Assembly (NCBI GenBank): GCA_017556565.1
Contig: JAFYMQ010000204.1
Coordinates: 1-21,659 of the forward strand
Origin: Clostridia bacterium
GTDB taxonomy: Bacteria > Bacillota > Clostridia > Oscillospirales > Butyricicoccaceae
Reading direction: 5' to 3'
Length of the DNA stretch: 21,659 nucleotides
The translations under genes were made by a program, and so were the position numbers. Under the pieces are notes generated by a model that was not told where the DNA came from, made no database searches, and was given only the letters and a program-made list of their open reading frames with translations. This document shows positions 1 through 7,398 of the stretch, piece after piece (within the stretch, counting starts at the first letter, position 1; the number at the start of each line of letters is the position of its first letter).

Positions 1-1025
1 ACGAAACTGTCGCACTTGTCAAAAAACACGCCAATCCCCGCGCCGGCGCATTTGCCAACGCAATTTTGCGCAAGATTGTTGCTGATAAAGACAATTTGCC
101 CAAGATCAATATCAGCGATCCCGATGAGCGACTGGCAACAAAATACAGCCATCCATTATGGCTTGTACGCAAGCTTACCAAACAGTACGGCAGGGATGCA
201 GCCGAGCAGATCCTTGCGGCAAATAACAAAGAAGCTCCTGTATATATAAGAGTCAATACAATCAAAACTGACACCCGGACATTGATTGCCGACCTTTCCC
301 GAGAGGGAATATCGGCAAGCCCTGTTGACGGTGTGCCTGATGCTCTTTTGTGCGTTTGCGAGCGGCCATTGCATCTTACCGATGGGTTCAAAAATGGTCT
401 GTTTTATATTCAGGATCTTGCATCACAGCTGGCGATCACATTGCTTGACCCCAAGCCTGAACACAAGCTTATTGATATGTGTTCGGCACCGGGCGGCAAG
501 AGTATTGCCGCAGCACAACTGATGCAAAATAAAGGCTTAATATGCGCATTTGACGTGCACGAGCACAAGATCAACATCATCAGGCAAAACGCCGAAAAAT
601 ATGGTATAAATATAATAAATGCTCAGGTCGGTGACTCAACAGTACCCATTCCCATGCTTGAACAAAGTGCCGACAGAATTATATGCGACGTGCCTTGCTC
701 AGGTCTTGGAATAATCCGCAAAAAGCCCGATATTCGATTCAAGGCAGAAGACAGCATAAGTTCACTTCCCGATATACAGTACGAAATACTCAAAAATGCC
801 GCATCCTATGTAAAACCCGGTGGAAGACTGCTGTATTCTACGTGCACCGTAATACGCGAAGAAAACCAGGATATAATAAGCAGGTTTTTAGACTCTCACA
901 CTGATTTCAAGCTTGCAGAGTTCAGTTCACCCATAACAGCTAAGACTCCCGGTTATATTACTCTGCGGCCTGATATACATAACTGCGACGGATTCTTTAT
1001 CGCTATAATGGATAGGAAAATATAA
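1..1025 (+). CDS. rsmB: 16S rRNA (cytosine-967-C5)-methyltransferase RsmB, 5' truncated by the window edge
   Basis: SAM-dependent enzyme that makes m5C967 in 16S rRNA. The reading frame is open from base 3, so the N-terminal NusB-like RNA-binding domain is only partly present; its last helix is visible (residues NPRAGAFANAILRK). A TTG at 66 lies inside that helix and is not a believable start. The Rossmann methyltransferase domain follows: SAM motif I MCSAPGGKS at 477-503, motif IV CDVPCSG with its Cys codon at 696-698, and motif VI STCT with the presumed nucleophilic Cys codon at 843-845. About 340 residues are visible against roughly 430-450 for the family. The stop overlaps the rlmN start (TAATG). 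In Bacillus and Clostridia this gene sits between fmt and rlmN, which matches. The paralogue RsmF is less likely because RsmF lacks a NusB-like domain. Confidence 0.94.
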   Translation, partial: ETVALVKKHANPRAGAFANAILRKIVADKDNLPKINISDPDERLATKYSHPLWLVRKLTKQYGRDAAEQILAANNKEAPVYIRVNTIKTDTRTLIADLSREGISASPVDGVPDALLCVCERPLHLTDGFKNGLFYIQDLASQLAITLLDPKPEHKLIDMCSAPGGKSIAAAQLMQNKGLICAFDVHEHKINIIRQNAEKYGINIINAQVGDSTVPIPMLEQSADRIICDVPCSGLGIIRKKPDIRFKAEDSISSLPDIQYEILKNAASYVKPGGRLLYSTCTVIREENQDIISRFLDSHTDFKLAEFSSPITAKTPGYITLRPDIHNCDGFFIAIMDRKI

Positions 1026-2059
1026 TGAATAACAAACTCTGTATCAGTTCAATGACTCCAAGTCAGCTTTCTGAATATATGGCGTTTTTAGGGCAGCCTG
1101 CTTTCAGGGCAGGGCAGATATTCAAGTGGTTGTCTCTTGGTGTTGACAGTTTTGACCAAATGACAAATCTGTCAAAAGACCTCAGGCAAAAACTTGACGA
1201 TGCCTGCTATATAGAAATGCCCCAGCTGCTGCGCAAGCAGGTGTCGGCAAAAGACGGTACAATAAAATATCTTTTTGGCCTCAGAGACGGCAACAGCATT
1301 GAATCTGTGCTTATGGAGTACAAGCATGGCACCAGTATCTGTATCTCTACCCAGGCAGGATGCAAAATGGGCTGTATCTTCTGTGCATCCTTTGATCCTG
1401 CCCGCTCACGTAATCTGTCTGCCGGTGAGATAATAGGGCAGATACTCATGGCGCAAAAAGACAGCGGCAGAACAGTATCCAATATAGTGCTTATGGGCAC
1501 AGGCGAGCCGCTGGATAACTATGATAATGTAATGGATTTTCTTGATATCGTTTCAGCGCCCGGCGGACTTAATATCGGTATGCGTCATATATCTCTGTCT
1601 ACCTGCGGTCTGGTACCCAAGATTGACGAGCTGTCTGACAAAAAGCTGCAGCTTACTTTGTCTGTTTCGCTGCATGCACCCAATAATCAGACCCGCGACA
1701 AGATCATGCCGGTCAATCACAGATATCCATTGGAGCAGCTTATTCCTGCATGCAAGAGATATTTCAACAAAACCCACAGACGCATCTCATTTGAGTATGC
1801 GATGATAAAAGACGTAAACGACAGCACAAAGGATGCGTATCAGCTTGCAACTCTGCTCAGCGGATTTTTGTGCCACGTCAATCTTATACCACTTAACAAG
1901 CTTCCCGGCAGTCCGCTTATTCCTTCTACACCTGCTAATATTCGTAAGTTTCAGGAAATACTAAACTCAAAGGGTATCAATACCACCGTACGCAGAAGTC
2001 TGGGCGGAGATATTGATGCTGCCTGCGGACAATTAAGAAGAGGAAAATCCTCACTCTGA
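1025..2059 (+). CDS. rlmN: Dual-specificity 23S rRNA/tRNA adenine-C2 methyltransferase RlmN (radical SAM)
   Basis: Radical-SAM enzyme that methylates C2 of A2503 in the 23S rRNA peptidyl-transferase centre and A37 in some tRNAs. The protein has 344 residues, normal for the family. The 4Fe-4S cluster motif CxxxCxxC is C113-C117-C120 (AGCKMGCIFC). The SAM-binding GEPLDN motif is at 160-165, and the methyl-carrier Cys lies in the C-terminal ACGQL motif (C334). The N-terminal helical RNA-binding region (F-R-A-x-Q-I-F-x-W at about 27-35) is also present. The ATG overlaps the rsmB stop by one base, which implies coupled translation. Cfr-type resistance enzymes share the fold, but the sequence and operon position both favour RlmN. 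Confidence 0.96.
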   Translation: MNNKLCISSMTPSQLSEYMAFLGQPAFRAGQIFKWLSLGVDSFDQMTNLSKDLRQKLDDACYIEMPQLLRKQVSAKDGTIKYLFGLRDGNSIESVLMEYKHGTSICISTQAGCKMGCIFCASFDPARSRNLSAGEIIGQILMAQKDSGRTVSNIVLMGTGEPLDNYDNVMDFLDIVSAPGGLNIGMRHISLSTCGLVPKIDELSDKKLQLTLSVSLHAPNNQTRDKIMPVNHRYPLEQLIPACKRYFNKTHRRISFEYAMIKDVNDSTKDAYQLATLLSGFLCHVNLIPLNKLPGSPLIPSTPANIRKFQEILNSKGINTTVRRSLGGDIDAACGQLRRGKSSL

Positions 2060-2072
2060 AAAGAGGTGTATT

Positions 2073-2801
2073 ATGAAATACTTCGGTTTATCAGACAAAG
2101 GCAAAGTCAGAAAAAGCAATCAGGACAGATTTTTAATAACAAGCAGCAAGGATGATTTCATACTGCTTGCCGCAGTATGCGACGGAATGGGCGGCGCAAG
2201 CGGCGGAGAGACAGCCAGCAGCATTGCATCAAGCACGGCTCAGTCTGCTTTTTTGGATTTTTGTGACAATGATGGCAAGAATTACGGAACTTTTTTGACC
2301 GATGCGGTGTCTAAAGCAAACAGAAGTATTTTTAATATGGCTGTGCAGAATCCCTCGCTGGAGGGCATGGGTACAACTTTTGTAGGACTTGTTGCATGTA
2401 ATAACACGGTTACCGTTGCCAATGTAGGCGACAGCAGAGCCTATTACATCTGCGAGGATGAAATCAGGCAAATCACCACAGATCACTCGCTTGTTAATGA
2501 GCTGATGCAGCAGGGAAAACTGTCACCAATGGATATTATTTCTCATCCCGCCAAGAACGTTATCACCAGGGCGTTGGGTGTAGAGGCTGCGGTGCAATGC
2601 GATACATATACACAAGATGTAAAGAACGGTGATTATATTCTGTTATGCAGCGACGGTCTGACAGAGACTGTTACCGATCCTGAGATACATTTTGAGGTAT
2701 GCAACTCAGACAGTATAGAAGATGCCTGCAGATCTCTTGCAGCCATAGCAAACGCGCGCGGTGGATGTGATAACATTACGATTGTTATCTGCGCATTTTA
2801 A
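2073..2801 (+). CDS. stp: PP2C-family Ser/Thr protein phosphatase, partner of PrkC
   Basis: Metal-dependent (Mn/Mg) protein phosphatase of the PrpC/Stp group, which removes phosphate from PrkC and its substrates in the cytoplasm. The protein has 242 residues, the compact bacterial size with no extra domain. All metal-ligand motifs are visible: NQDR (D18), CDGMGG (D37, G38), GDSRAY (119-124), CSDGL (D194) and CDNITIV (D233). TTDHSL with the following flap region (136-150) and the VITRALG motif are intact. The start is supported by AGAGGTG just upstream of the ATG. It lies 13 bases after rlmN and 12 bases before prkC, the standard phosphatase-kinase pairing. Confidence 0.95.
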   Translation: MKYFGLSDKGKVRKSNQDRFLITSSKDDFILLAAVCDGMGGASGGETASSIASSTAQSAFLDFCDNDGKNYGTFLTDAVSKANRSIFNMAVQNPSLEGMGTTFVGLVACNNTVTVANVGDSRAYYICEDEIRQITTDHSLVNELMQQGKLSPMDIISHPAKNVITRALGVEAAVQCDTYTQDVKNGDYILLCSDGLTETVTDPEIHFEVCNSDSIEDACRSLAAIANARGGCDNITIVICAF

Positions 2802-2813
2802 GGAGCATCAATT

Positions 2814-4952
2814 ATGGATAAGTATATTGGAAAAGTCCTTGACGGACGTTATGAAATATTAGAGGTACTCGGTGTAGGCGGTATGTCTGTTGTCTACAAG
2901 GCACATTGCAACCGTCTCAACCGTTTTGTTGCCATAAAAATACTCAAAGAAGAGTATTTTGCCGATAAGTCTCTGCGCAAACAGTTCCATGATGAGTCTC
3001 AGTCTGTTGCTATACTGTCTCATCCCAATATAGTCTCGGTGTATGACGTATCACATTTTGAGGATACCGAATATATCGTTATGGAGCTTATCGACGGCAT
3101 TACCCTCAAAGAGTATTTGCAGCGCAGAAGCCCTTTGCCCTGGAAAGAAGTAACATTCTTTGCACTCCAGATAGCAAAAGCGCTGGAGCACGCTCACAGC
3201 CGCAATATTATCCACCGTGACATCAAGCCTCAGAATATGATGCTGCTCCGTGACGGTACACTCAAAGTTACAGATTTCGGTATTGCAAAGAATATGGTTT
3301 CGCAGGGTACAATCGGGCTTGGCGAGGCTATAGGCTCTGTACATTACGTATCTCCCGAGCAGGCAAAAGGCAGTCTTATAGACGCAAGATCCGATCTGTA
3401 TTCCTTTGGTATCGTTATGTACGAGATGCTGACCGGCAGACTGCCCTTTGAGGGTGATAATCCCGTGTCTGTGGCTATACAGCATATCAACTCAATGGCA
3501 CTTCCGCCCTCTGATTTTGTAGACAATATCCCCACAACCCTTGAGACGATCACAATGAAGGCCATGAACCCCTCGCTGGCAAGAAGATACACATCAGCAG
3601 GGGAGATAATCCACGATCTGGAGTGCTTCAGGAGCGATCCGCACTTTACTTTGCCTCTGGATATTTCCCAGACTCACGGTGCTGCTGCAGCTGATGACAA
3701 TACCGATAAAGATTCCGATAAATCGGATGGGGCAGCAGATGATACTTCACAAACAGACGAATCTGTAGAAATTGTTATAAAAAATGAAAAGTCCGCTGCC
3801 GCAAAAGAAAAAGACGCGAAGAAATCCTCGGCAAAGGGCAAAAAAGCCAAGTACGTTTCCAAAGGAGATGCCCGCAGGAAAGTGAATAACAAGACACAGG
3901 CAACCAAGAACAGAAAAAAATCTGCCAAGCGTCCCAAATACAATTGGAACAGCTTTGTAGGTACTATAATATTCATGCTCATCGCTATTCTTATATTTGT
4001 CGGCGGTGCAATGCTCTTTATTTTGAAGGTCATTGATCCCTTTGGCTCGCCTAATAACTCCAAGATATCTGTGCCCAAGCTGGTTGGTTTGTATTACGAT
4101 GAAGTAGTCAACTCGCTGGAGTATTATGAGTATAATATCGTAGCAGGCGAATATCTCTACAGCGAAGAGTACGCAGAGGGACAGATTATCAGCCAGACTC
4201 CCGAAGCCAACCGCTCCGTATCCAGCAAGCAGGAGATAGTTGTTGATATCAGTCGCGGCGGAAGATCCTTCAGCCTTGACGATTACTCCGGCAAAGAGCA
4301 TCATGACGTTGAGATCGAGTTGAGACACAAGGGCGTTACAACCGTTCTTGAGGGCATATTTAACGATCAGTATCCCGCAGGTCAGGTTGTATATACAAGC
4401 CCTGTTGCAGGCTCTACGGTATTGCAGAACGATACAGTTACAGTCTACTACAGTCTTGGCTCGGCTGCCGATCAGACTACCGTACCCAATATTGTTGGTA
4501 TTGGCGAGTATGAGGCTCTTGAAGCACTTGACACAGCAGGCCTGATTGCAGGTACACCTTTGTATATGCCCGACGAGGCGCCCAAGGGTCAGATAATATA
4601 TCAGACTATCGCGCCCGAATCTAAGGTTGCACGCGGCACGATCATAATCTATCACGTAAGCACCGGCCCTAATGGCGGCAATCAGCCTACAGATAAGGGC
4701 TACGGCGTAAGCACCGATCCTTATCCCGATGATCCCATCAAGCGTAAGATCAGTTACACTGTTGTATTTATAGAAGCAGACGCTGAAATAAACGTTACCG
4801 TAAAGGTTAACAGCTACGTCGAGTATGAGGGTATTCACTATTATTCCGAAGGCCATATAGTCGTACCCCTGACCGCATACGAAGGCTACAATAACGTCAC
4901 TGTAATCCAGAACGGCAAAACAGTAAGTCAGGAAAGTGTAAACTTCAAATGA
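2814..4952 (+). CDS. prkC: PASTA-domain membrane Ser/Thr protein kinase (PrkC/Stk)
   Basis: Eukaryote-like kinase that senses peptidoglycan or muropeptides outside the cell and phosphorylates cytoplasmic targets; in Bacillus it signals spore germination. The protein has 712 residues. The kinase domain (about 10-275) has the glycine loop GVGGMS (20-25), K42 in VAIK, catalytic HRDIKPQN (134-141), DFG (154-156), an activation loop with candidate phospho-Thr T166, and SPEQAKG (180-186). A charged linker follows (acidic/Ser-rich 293-317, Lys-rich 330-375), then one membrane helix (about 381-405). Outside are three PASTA repeats (about 416-480, 484-548 and 554-617), the middle one divergent. A further region (645-712), predicted to be beta-rich, is not recognised. 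AAGGAG precedes the ATG. The end overlaps rsgA by 4 bases. Confidence 0.96.
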   Translation: MDKYIGKVLDGRYEILEVLGVGGMSVVYKAHCNRLNRFVAIKILKEEYFADKSLRKQFHDESQSVAILSHPNIVSVYDVSHFEDTEYIVMELIDGITLKEYLQRRSPLPWKEVTFFALQIAKALEHAHSRNIIHRDIKPQNMMLLRDGTLKVTDFGIAKNMVSQGTIGLGEAIGSVHYVSPEQAKGSLIDARSDLYSFGIVMYEMLTGRLPFEGDNPVSVAIQHINSMALPPSDFVDNIPTTLETITMKAMNPSLARRYTSAGEIIHDLECFRSDPHFTLPLDISQTHGAAAADDNTDKDSDKSDGAADDTSQTDESVEIVIKNEKSAAAKEKDAKKSSAKGKKAKYVSKGDARRKVNNKTQATKNRKKSAKRPKYNWNSFVGTIIFMLIAILIFVGGAMLFILKVIDPFGSPNNSKISVPKLVGLYYDEVVNSLEYYEYNIVAGEYLYSEEYAEGQIISQTPEANRSVSSKQEIVVDISRGGRSFSLDDYSGKEHHDVEIELRHKGVTTVLEGIFNDQYPAGQVVYTSPVAGSTVLQNDTVTVYYSLGSAADQTTVPNIVGIGEYEALEALDTAGLIAGTPLYMPDEAPKGQIIYQTIAPESKVARGTIIIYHVSTGPNGGNQPTDKGYGVSTDPYPDDPIKRKISYTVVFIEADAEINVTVKVNSYVEYEGIHYYSEGHIVVPLTAYEGYNNVTVIQNGKTVSQESVNFK

Positions 4953-5830
4953 TGATCAATAACGAAACCGGTATCATAATAAAAGGCGTTGGAGGCAGAT
5001 ACACCGTATCTGCCTCCGGGAATATGCTCAATTGCTCTCTTGACGGAAAATTACGTATAGGCAAGGTTATTCCTGTGCCGGGCGACAGGGTAGAGGTCCT
5101 CAAATCTCACGGCAGCTGGCATATATCGAAGGTGCTGGAGCGCAAAAACGTTCTTATCCGTCCCGCTGTCGCCAATATAGATCAGTTATTTGTTGTTGCA
5201 TCCAACTCGCCACCCAAGACCGACACATATCTCATAGACAAAATGTCCGTTATCGCATCTATCAAGAATATTGATATGATATTGCTGCTTAATAAGTCAG
5301 ATCTTGACAGAAGTGATGATTTGTATAAGATTTACAGCAGGGCAGGGTTCAACGTCATAAGAGTAAGCGCCGTAACCGGAGAGGGTATTGATGATATCAA
5401 ATCCCTGCTCTGCGGCAAAATATCGGCTTTTACCGGTAATTCAGGTATTGGAAAGTCGAGTATATTAAACCTGATAGACCCTGCATTCAAAATAACTGTA
5501 GGAGATATAAGCCGCAAGATCGAGCGCGGCAAGCATACCACCCGACACGTTGAGTTTTTGCCGATAGGTGACAACAGTTATGTTGCCGATACTCCGGGAT
5601 TTTCTTCTTTTGAGATAACCCAGATGGACAAGCTTGACAAGTTTGAGCTTCAGGATCATTTTCCCGAGCTGCGCGAGATGACAGGTAACTGCCGTTTTTC
5701 TGACTGTGTACATATCAATGAACCCGATTGTCCCGTAAAAGAGTATATGGAACAGGATAGCTGCAGACTCTCGCGCTATCTTAGCTACAAAAAAATCTAT
5801 CAGGAGCTTAGCGAAGTCAGTGAATATTAA
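4949..5830 (+). CDS. rsgA: Ribosome small-subunit-dependent GTPase RsgA (YloQ/CpgA)
   Basis: Circularly permuted GTPase that checks late 30S assembly. The protein has 293 residues. An N-terminal OB-fold (about 5-65) is followed by GTPase motifs in permuted order: G4 NKSD (115-118), G5 SAVTGEG (140-146), G1 GNSGIGKSS (163-171), the switch-like HTTRH (196-200), and G3 DTPG (214-217). The C-terminal zinc knuckle is C248, C253, H255, C261. Two in-frame ATGs exist at 4949 and 4952. The first gives the common ATGA overlap with prkC and was kept; the two differ by one residue. In Bacillus, rpe and thiN follow, but here a terminator begins directly after the stop. Confidence 0.96.
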   Translation: MMINNETGIIIKGVGGRYTVSASGNMLNCSLDGKLRIGKVIPVPGDRVEVLKSHGSWHISKVLERKNVLIRPAVANIDQLFVVASNSPPKTDTYLIDKMSVIASIKNIDMILLLNKSDLDRSDDLYKIYSRAGFNVIRVSAVTGEGIDDIKSLLCGKISAFTGNSGIGKSSILNLIDPAFKITVGDISRKIERGKHTTRHVEFLPIGDNSYVADTPGFSSFEITQMDKLDKFELQDHFPELREMTGNCRFSDCVHINEPDCPVKEYMEQDSCRLSRYLSYKKIYQELSEVSEY

Positions 5831-5858
5831 AAAAAGACCGCCTGATGGCGGTCTTTTT
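5831..5858. terminator. Bidirectional intrinsic terminator between rsgA and the foldase gene
   Basis: Perfect 12-base stem: AAAAAGACCGCC (5831-5842), loop TGAT, GGCGGTCTTTTT (5847-5858). The T-run at one end and A-run at the other let it stop transcripts from both converging genes, which end at 5830 (+) and 5867 (-). Confidence 0.93.
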
Positions 5859-5866
5859 CTATTTGC

Positions 5867-7102
5867 TTATTTCTGTATGTTGTTGATAGTTACCTTATCA
5901 AGGTTGGTTGTGGGGGTTGCGCCGCTCTTTGCAGCATTGATCCAGGTAGAAAGATCGCTGCTTGCGCTGTCATAAGCATTGGGGTTAACAAAAGATACAA
6001 AGTACATGATATGATAGCCGTACTCGGTCTTGACGATACCGGTATCACCGTGTACGCGTCTTCCATCCATACACCAGTCATTGAATGTAGTTGTCATATA
6101 GCCATCATAGACATCTTCATACAGACCGCCGTACATTGCAGAACCGGTGTCTGCAGAGTGCTCATATGCCAGCGCTCCAAAGCTGTCCTCGGTTGCATCG
6201 CCGTCGAGCCATTCCTGATAAAGCTTGTTGGCCTCGTCCTCAGCTTCTTTCCAGTCAGCATCGCTGGAAGTATCGGTGGGAGCTATCAGAATATGTCTTA
6301 CAGAGTAGTTATAGGTTTCAAGACCCTCAAGATCATCCATATAATCGTAGTACTTTTCATTGAAGAAATCCATCTTGTACATATAAGCATAGGTGGTTTC
6401 TTCATAATGCTCGACATATGTTGCAGCGGTGCTGAAATCACCGTACAAAGTCTTGATAAATGCATCGGCAGTACTGTATCCGGAAGATATAGCAGATTCG
6501 GTCATGATCTGCATGATGGAGTCAATCTCTGCCAGAACGTCATCGGAGAGGGTAAAGTTGTCCTTTTTGGCCTTCTGGGTAAGAGCAACAGTGTTTGCCC
6601 ACTCATTGATAGCGCATTCCACGAGAAAATCCTGCATAGTTTCGCCTTCGTTGAGAACATATGCGATAACAGCCTCAAGCTGATCACCGTACATGGAATA
6701 GAAGGTCTCGTAGACGTCATAGTAGTAGTAGTTGAGCTTTGTATTAGTCAGCTTTTCGCCCATAAACTCAGCAACAACATCATCGGGCTTGTTCTTTTTG
6801 CCCACATCGGAGCTGGAGAAAACATCGGTAAAGAAGCCTTTAACCTTGTCAGAAACTCCGTCAACGGTAAGAAGTATGCAAATACCGATTGCCAGTACAA
6901 GAAGAACAGAAAGAAGAACGGTGATAAGAACCATGGGAGACTTTTTCTTCTTGGGCTTGGCATCTACATCCTCATTGGCATCGGGGGAAATAAAAGCCTT
7001 GTTTTCGACAGTGCCTTCGGATTCCTCACCGATAATAGCACCGCATACGGGACAATCTTTAAGATCATCGCTTAAAAAAGCGCCGCAATTTTTACAAACC
7101 AA
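5867..7102 (-). CDS. Membrane-anchored parvulin-type (PpiC) peptidyl-prolyl isomerase with N-terminal zinc ribbon
   Basis: Probable extracytoplasmic foldase of the SurA/PrsA type, expected to help fold secreted or wall-associated proteins. The protein has 411 residues. A cytoplasmic zinc ribbon opens it (C3, C6, C17, C20), then an acidic spacer, a KPKKKK stop-transfer patch (49-54) and a single membrane helix (about 56-80). The outer part has a SurA_N-like helical segment (about 105-255) and a rotamase domain (about 265-370) with the VRHILIA motif (268-274), GGLYEDV (325-331) and GDTGIVKTEYGYHIMYF (352-368). The start is TTG at 7102, the only usable one; AGGAG (7113-7117) lies 10 bases upstream. 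PrsA normally carries a lipoprotein signal instead of a zinc ribbon plus helix. The rotamase assignment is firm; the client proteins are unknown. Confidence 0.85.
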   Translation of the reverse strand: MVCKNCGAFLSDDLKDCPVCGAIIGEESEGTVENKAFISPDANEDVDAKPKKKKSPMVLITVLLSVLLVLAIGICILLTVDGVSDKVKGFFTDVFSSSDVGKKNKPDDVVAEFMGEKLTNTKLNYYYYDVYETFYSMYGDQLEAVIAYVLNEGETMQDFLVECAINEWANTVALTQKAKKDNFTLSDDVLAEIDSIMQIMTESAISSGYSTADAFIKTLYGDFSTAATYVEHYEETTYAYMYKMDFFNEKYYDYMDDLEGLETYNYSVRHILIAPTDTSSDADWKEAEDEANKLYQEWLDGDATEDSFGALAYEHSADTGSAMYGGLYEDVYDGYMTTTFNDWCMDGRRVHGDTGIVKTEYGYHIMYFVSFVNPNAYDSASSDLSTWINAAKSGATPTTNLDKVTINNIQK

Positions 7103-7132
7103 ACCTAATCAACTCCTAAACAATTTGAAATA

Positions 7133-7161
7133 ATAATAACACAAATAAATAATAAAATCAA
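7133..7161 (-). promoter_or_regulatory. Candidate sigma-A promoter for the zinc-ribbon foldase gene
   Basis: Read on the - strand: -35 TTGATT (7156-7161), a 17-base spacer, and -10 TATTAT (7133-7138) preceded by TG plus one base, an extended -10. The predicted start near 7126 leaves about 24 bases before the TTG codon and includes the AGGAG site. The surroundings are very AT-rich, so chance matches are possible. Confidence 0.45.
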
Positions 7162-7249
7162 TTTTTAATATAAATATTTACATTATGTTCTTAATAAAGT
7201 AAAACCGCAATAGGGCAGCATATTATTACACACTAAAAAATTTATTGTT

Positions 7250-7279
7250 AATTATACAAAATGGATATTTTGTATAATT
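7250..7279. repeat. Perfect 13-base inverted repeat with dif-like geometry
   Basis: Left arm AATTATACAAAAT (7250-7262), spacer GGAT (7263-7266), right arm ATTTTGTATAATT (7267-7279), with no mismatch. Read as 11-6-11 (7251-7278), the arms are ATTATACAAAA and TTTTGTATAAT around TGGATA, the layout of a Xer core site. From memory of Bacillus dif, the right arm matches the XerD arm TTATGTAAACT at 8 of 11 positions; the left arm does not resemble the XerC arm. Both arms also contain TATAAT, so a promoter or operator role is the main alternative. No T-run follows, so it is not a standard terminator. Confidence 0.45.
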
Positions 7280-7306
7280 CGGGGTAGGTATTTCAGAGGA
7301 AAAAGC

Positions 7307-7365
7307 CTATAAATAAGGTTTTGGCGCTGAGAAATCAATTTATAGCCCCTGAACACTTATTTATA
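7307..7365 (-). repeat. Competing inverted repeats 3' of ogt, possible weak terminator
   Basis: CTATAAAT at 7307-7314 can pair with ATTTATAG at 7338-7345, or TATAAATAAG at 7308-7317 can pair with CTTATTTATA at 7356-7365. On the - strand the shared arm is followed by GGCTTTTT. Either stem could act as a weak AT-rich terminator for ogt. The stems use only about 8-10 pairs, mostly A-T. Confidence 0.35.
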
Positions 7366-7398
7366 CATTATGCTTGCTTAACCTTAATTTTAGTTTAT

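Larger units (their letters stand above)
7103..7398. other. 296-base AT-rich intergenic region between ogt and the foldase gene
   Basis: No coding potential seen. It holds the candidate foldase promoter (7133-7161), the dif-like inverted repeat (7250-7279) and a set of mutually exclusive weak stems (7307-7365). No known riboswitch or small-RNA consensus was recognised by eye. Confidence 0.7.

Noticed and set aside
3674..3930. Low-complexity Ser/Asp then Lys/Ala region in prkC considered as a possible frameshift or insertion
   Set aside because: The frame is continuous and such charged juxtamembrane linkers are normal between kinase and membrane helix in this family.
3747..4856. Open frame of 369 codons on the - strand opposite prkC
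   Set aside because: Antisense shadow of the linker and PASTA region; composition is odd (Cys- and Tyr-rich) and no start signal is present.
6011..7075. Open frame of 354 codons on the + strand opposite the foldase gene
   Set aside because: Antisense shadow; the - strand frame shows zinc ribbon, membrane helix and rotamase motifs, this one nothing.
7180..7200. TTATGTTCTTA segment resembling a XerD arm
   Set aside because: It matches the XerD arm over only the first seven bases and has no inverted partner at the right distance, unlike the repeat at 7250-7279.
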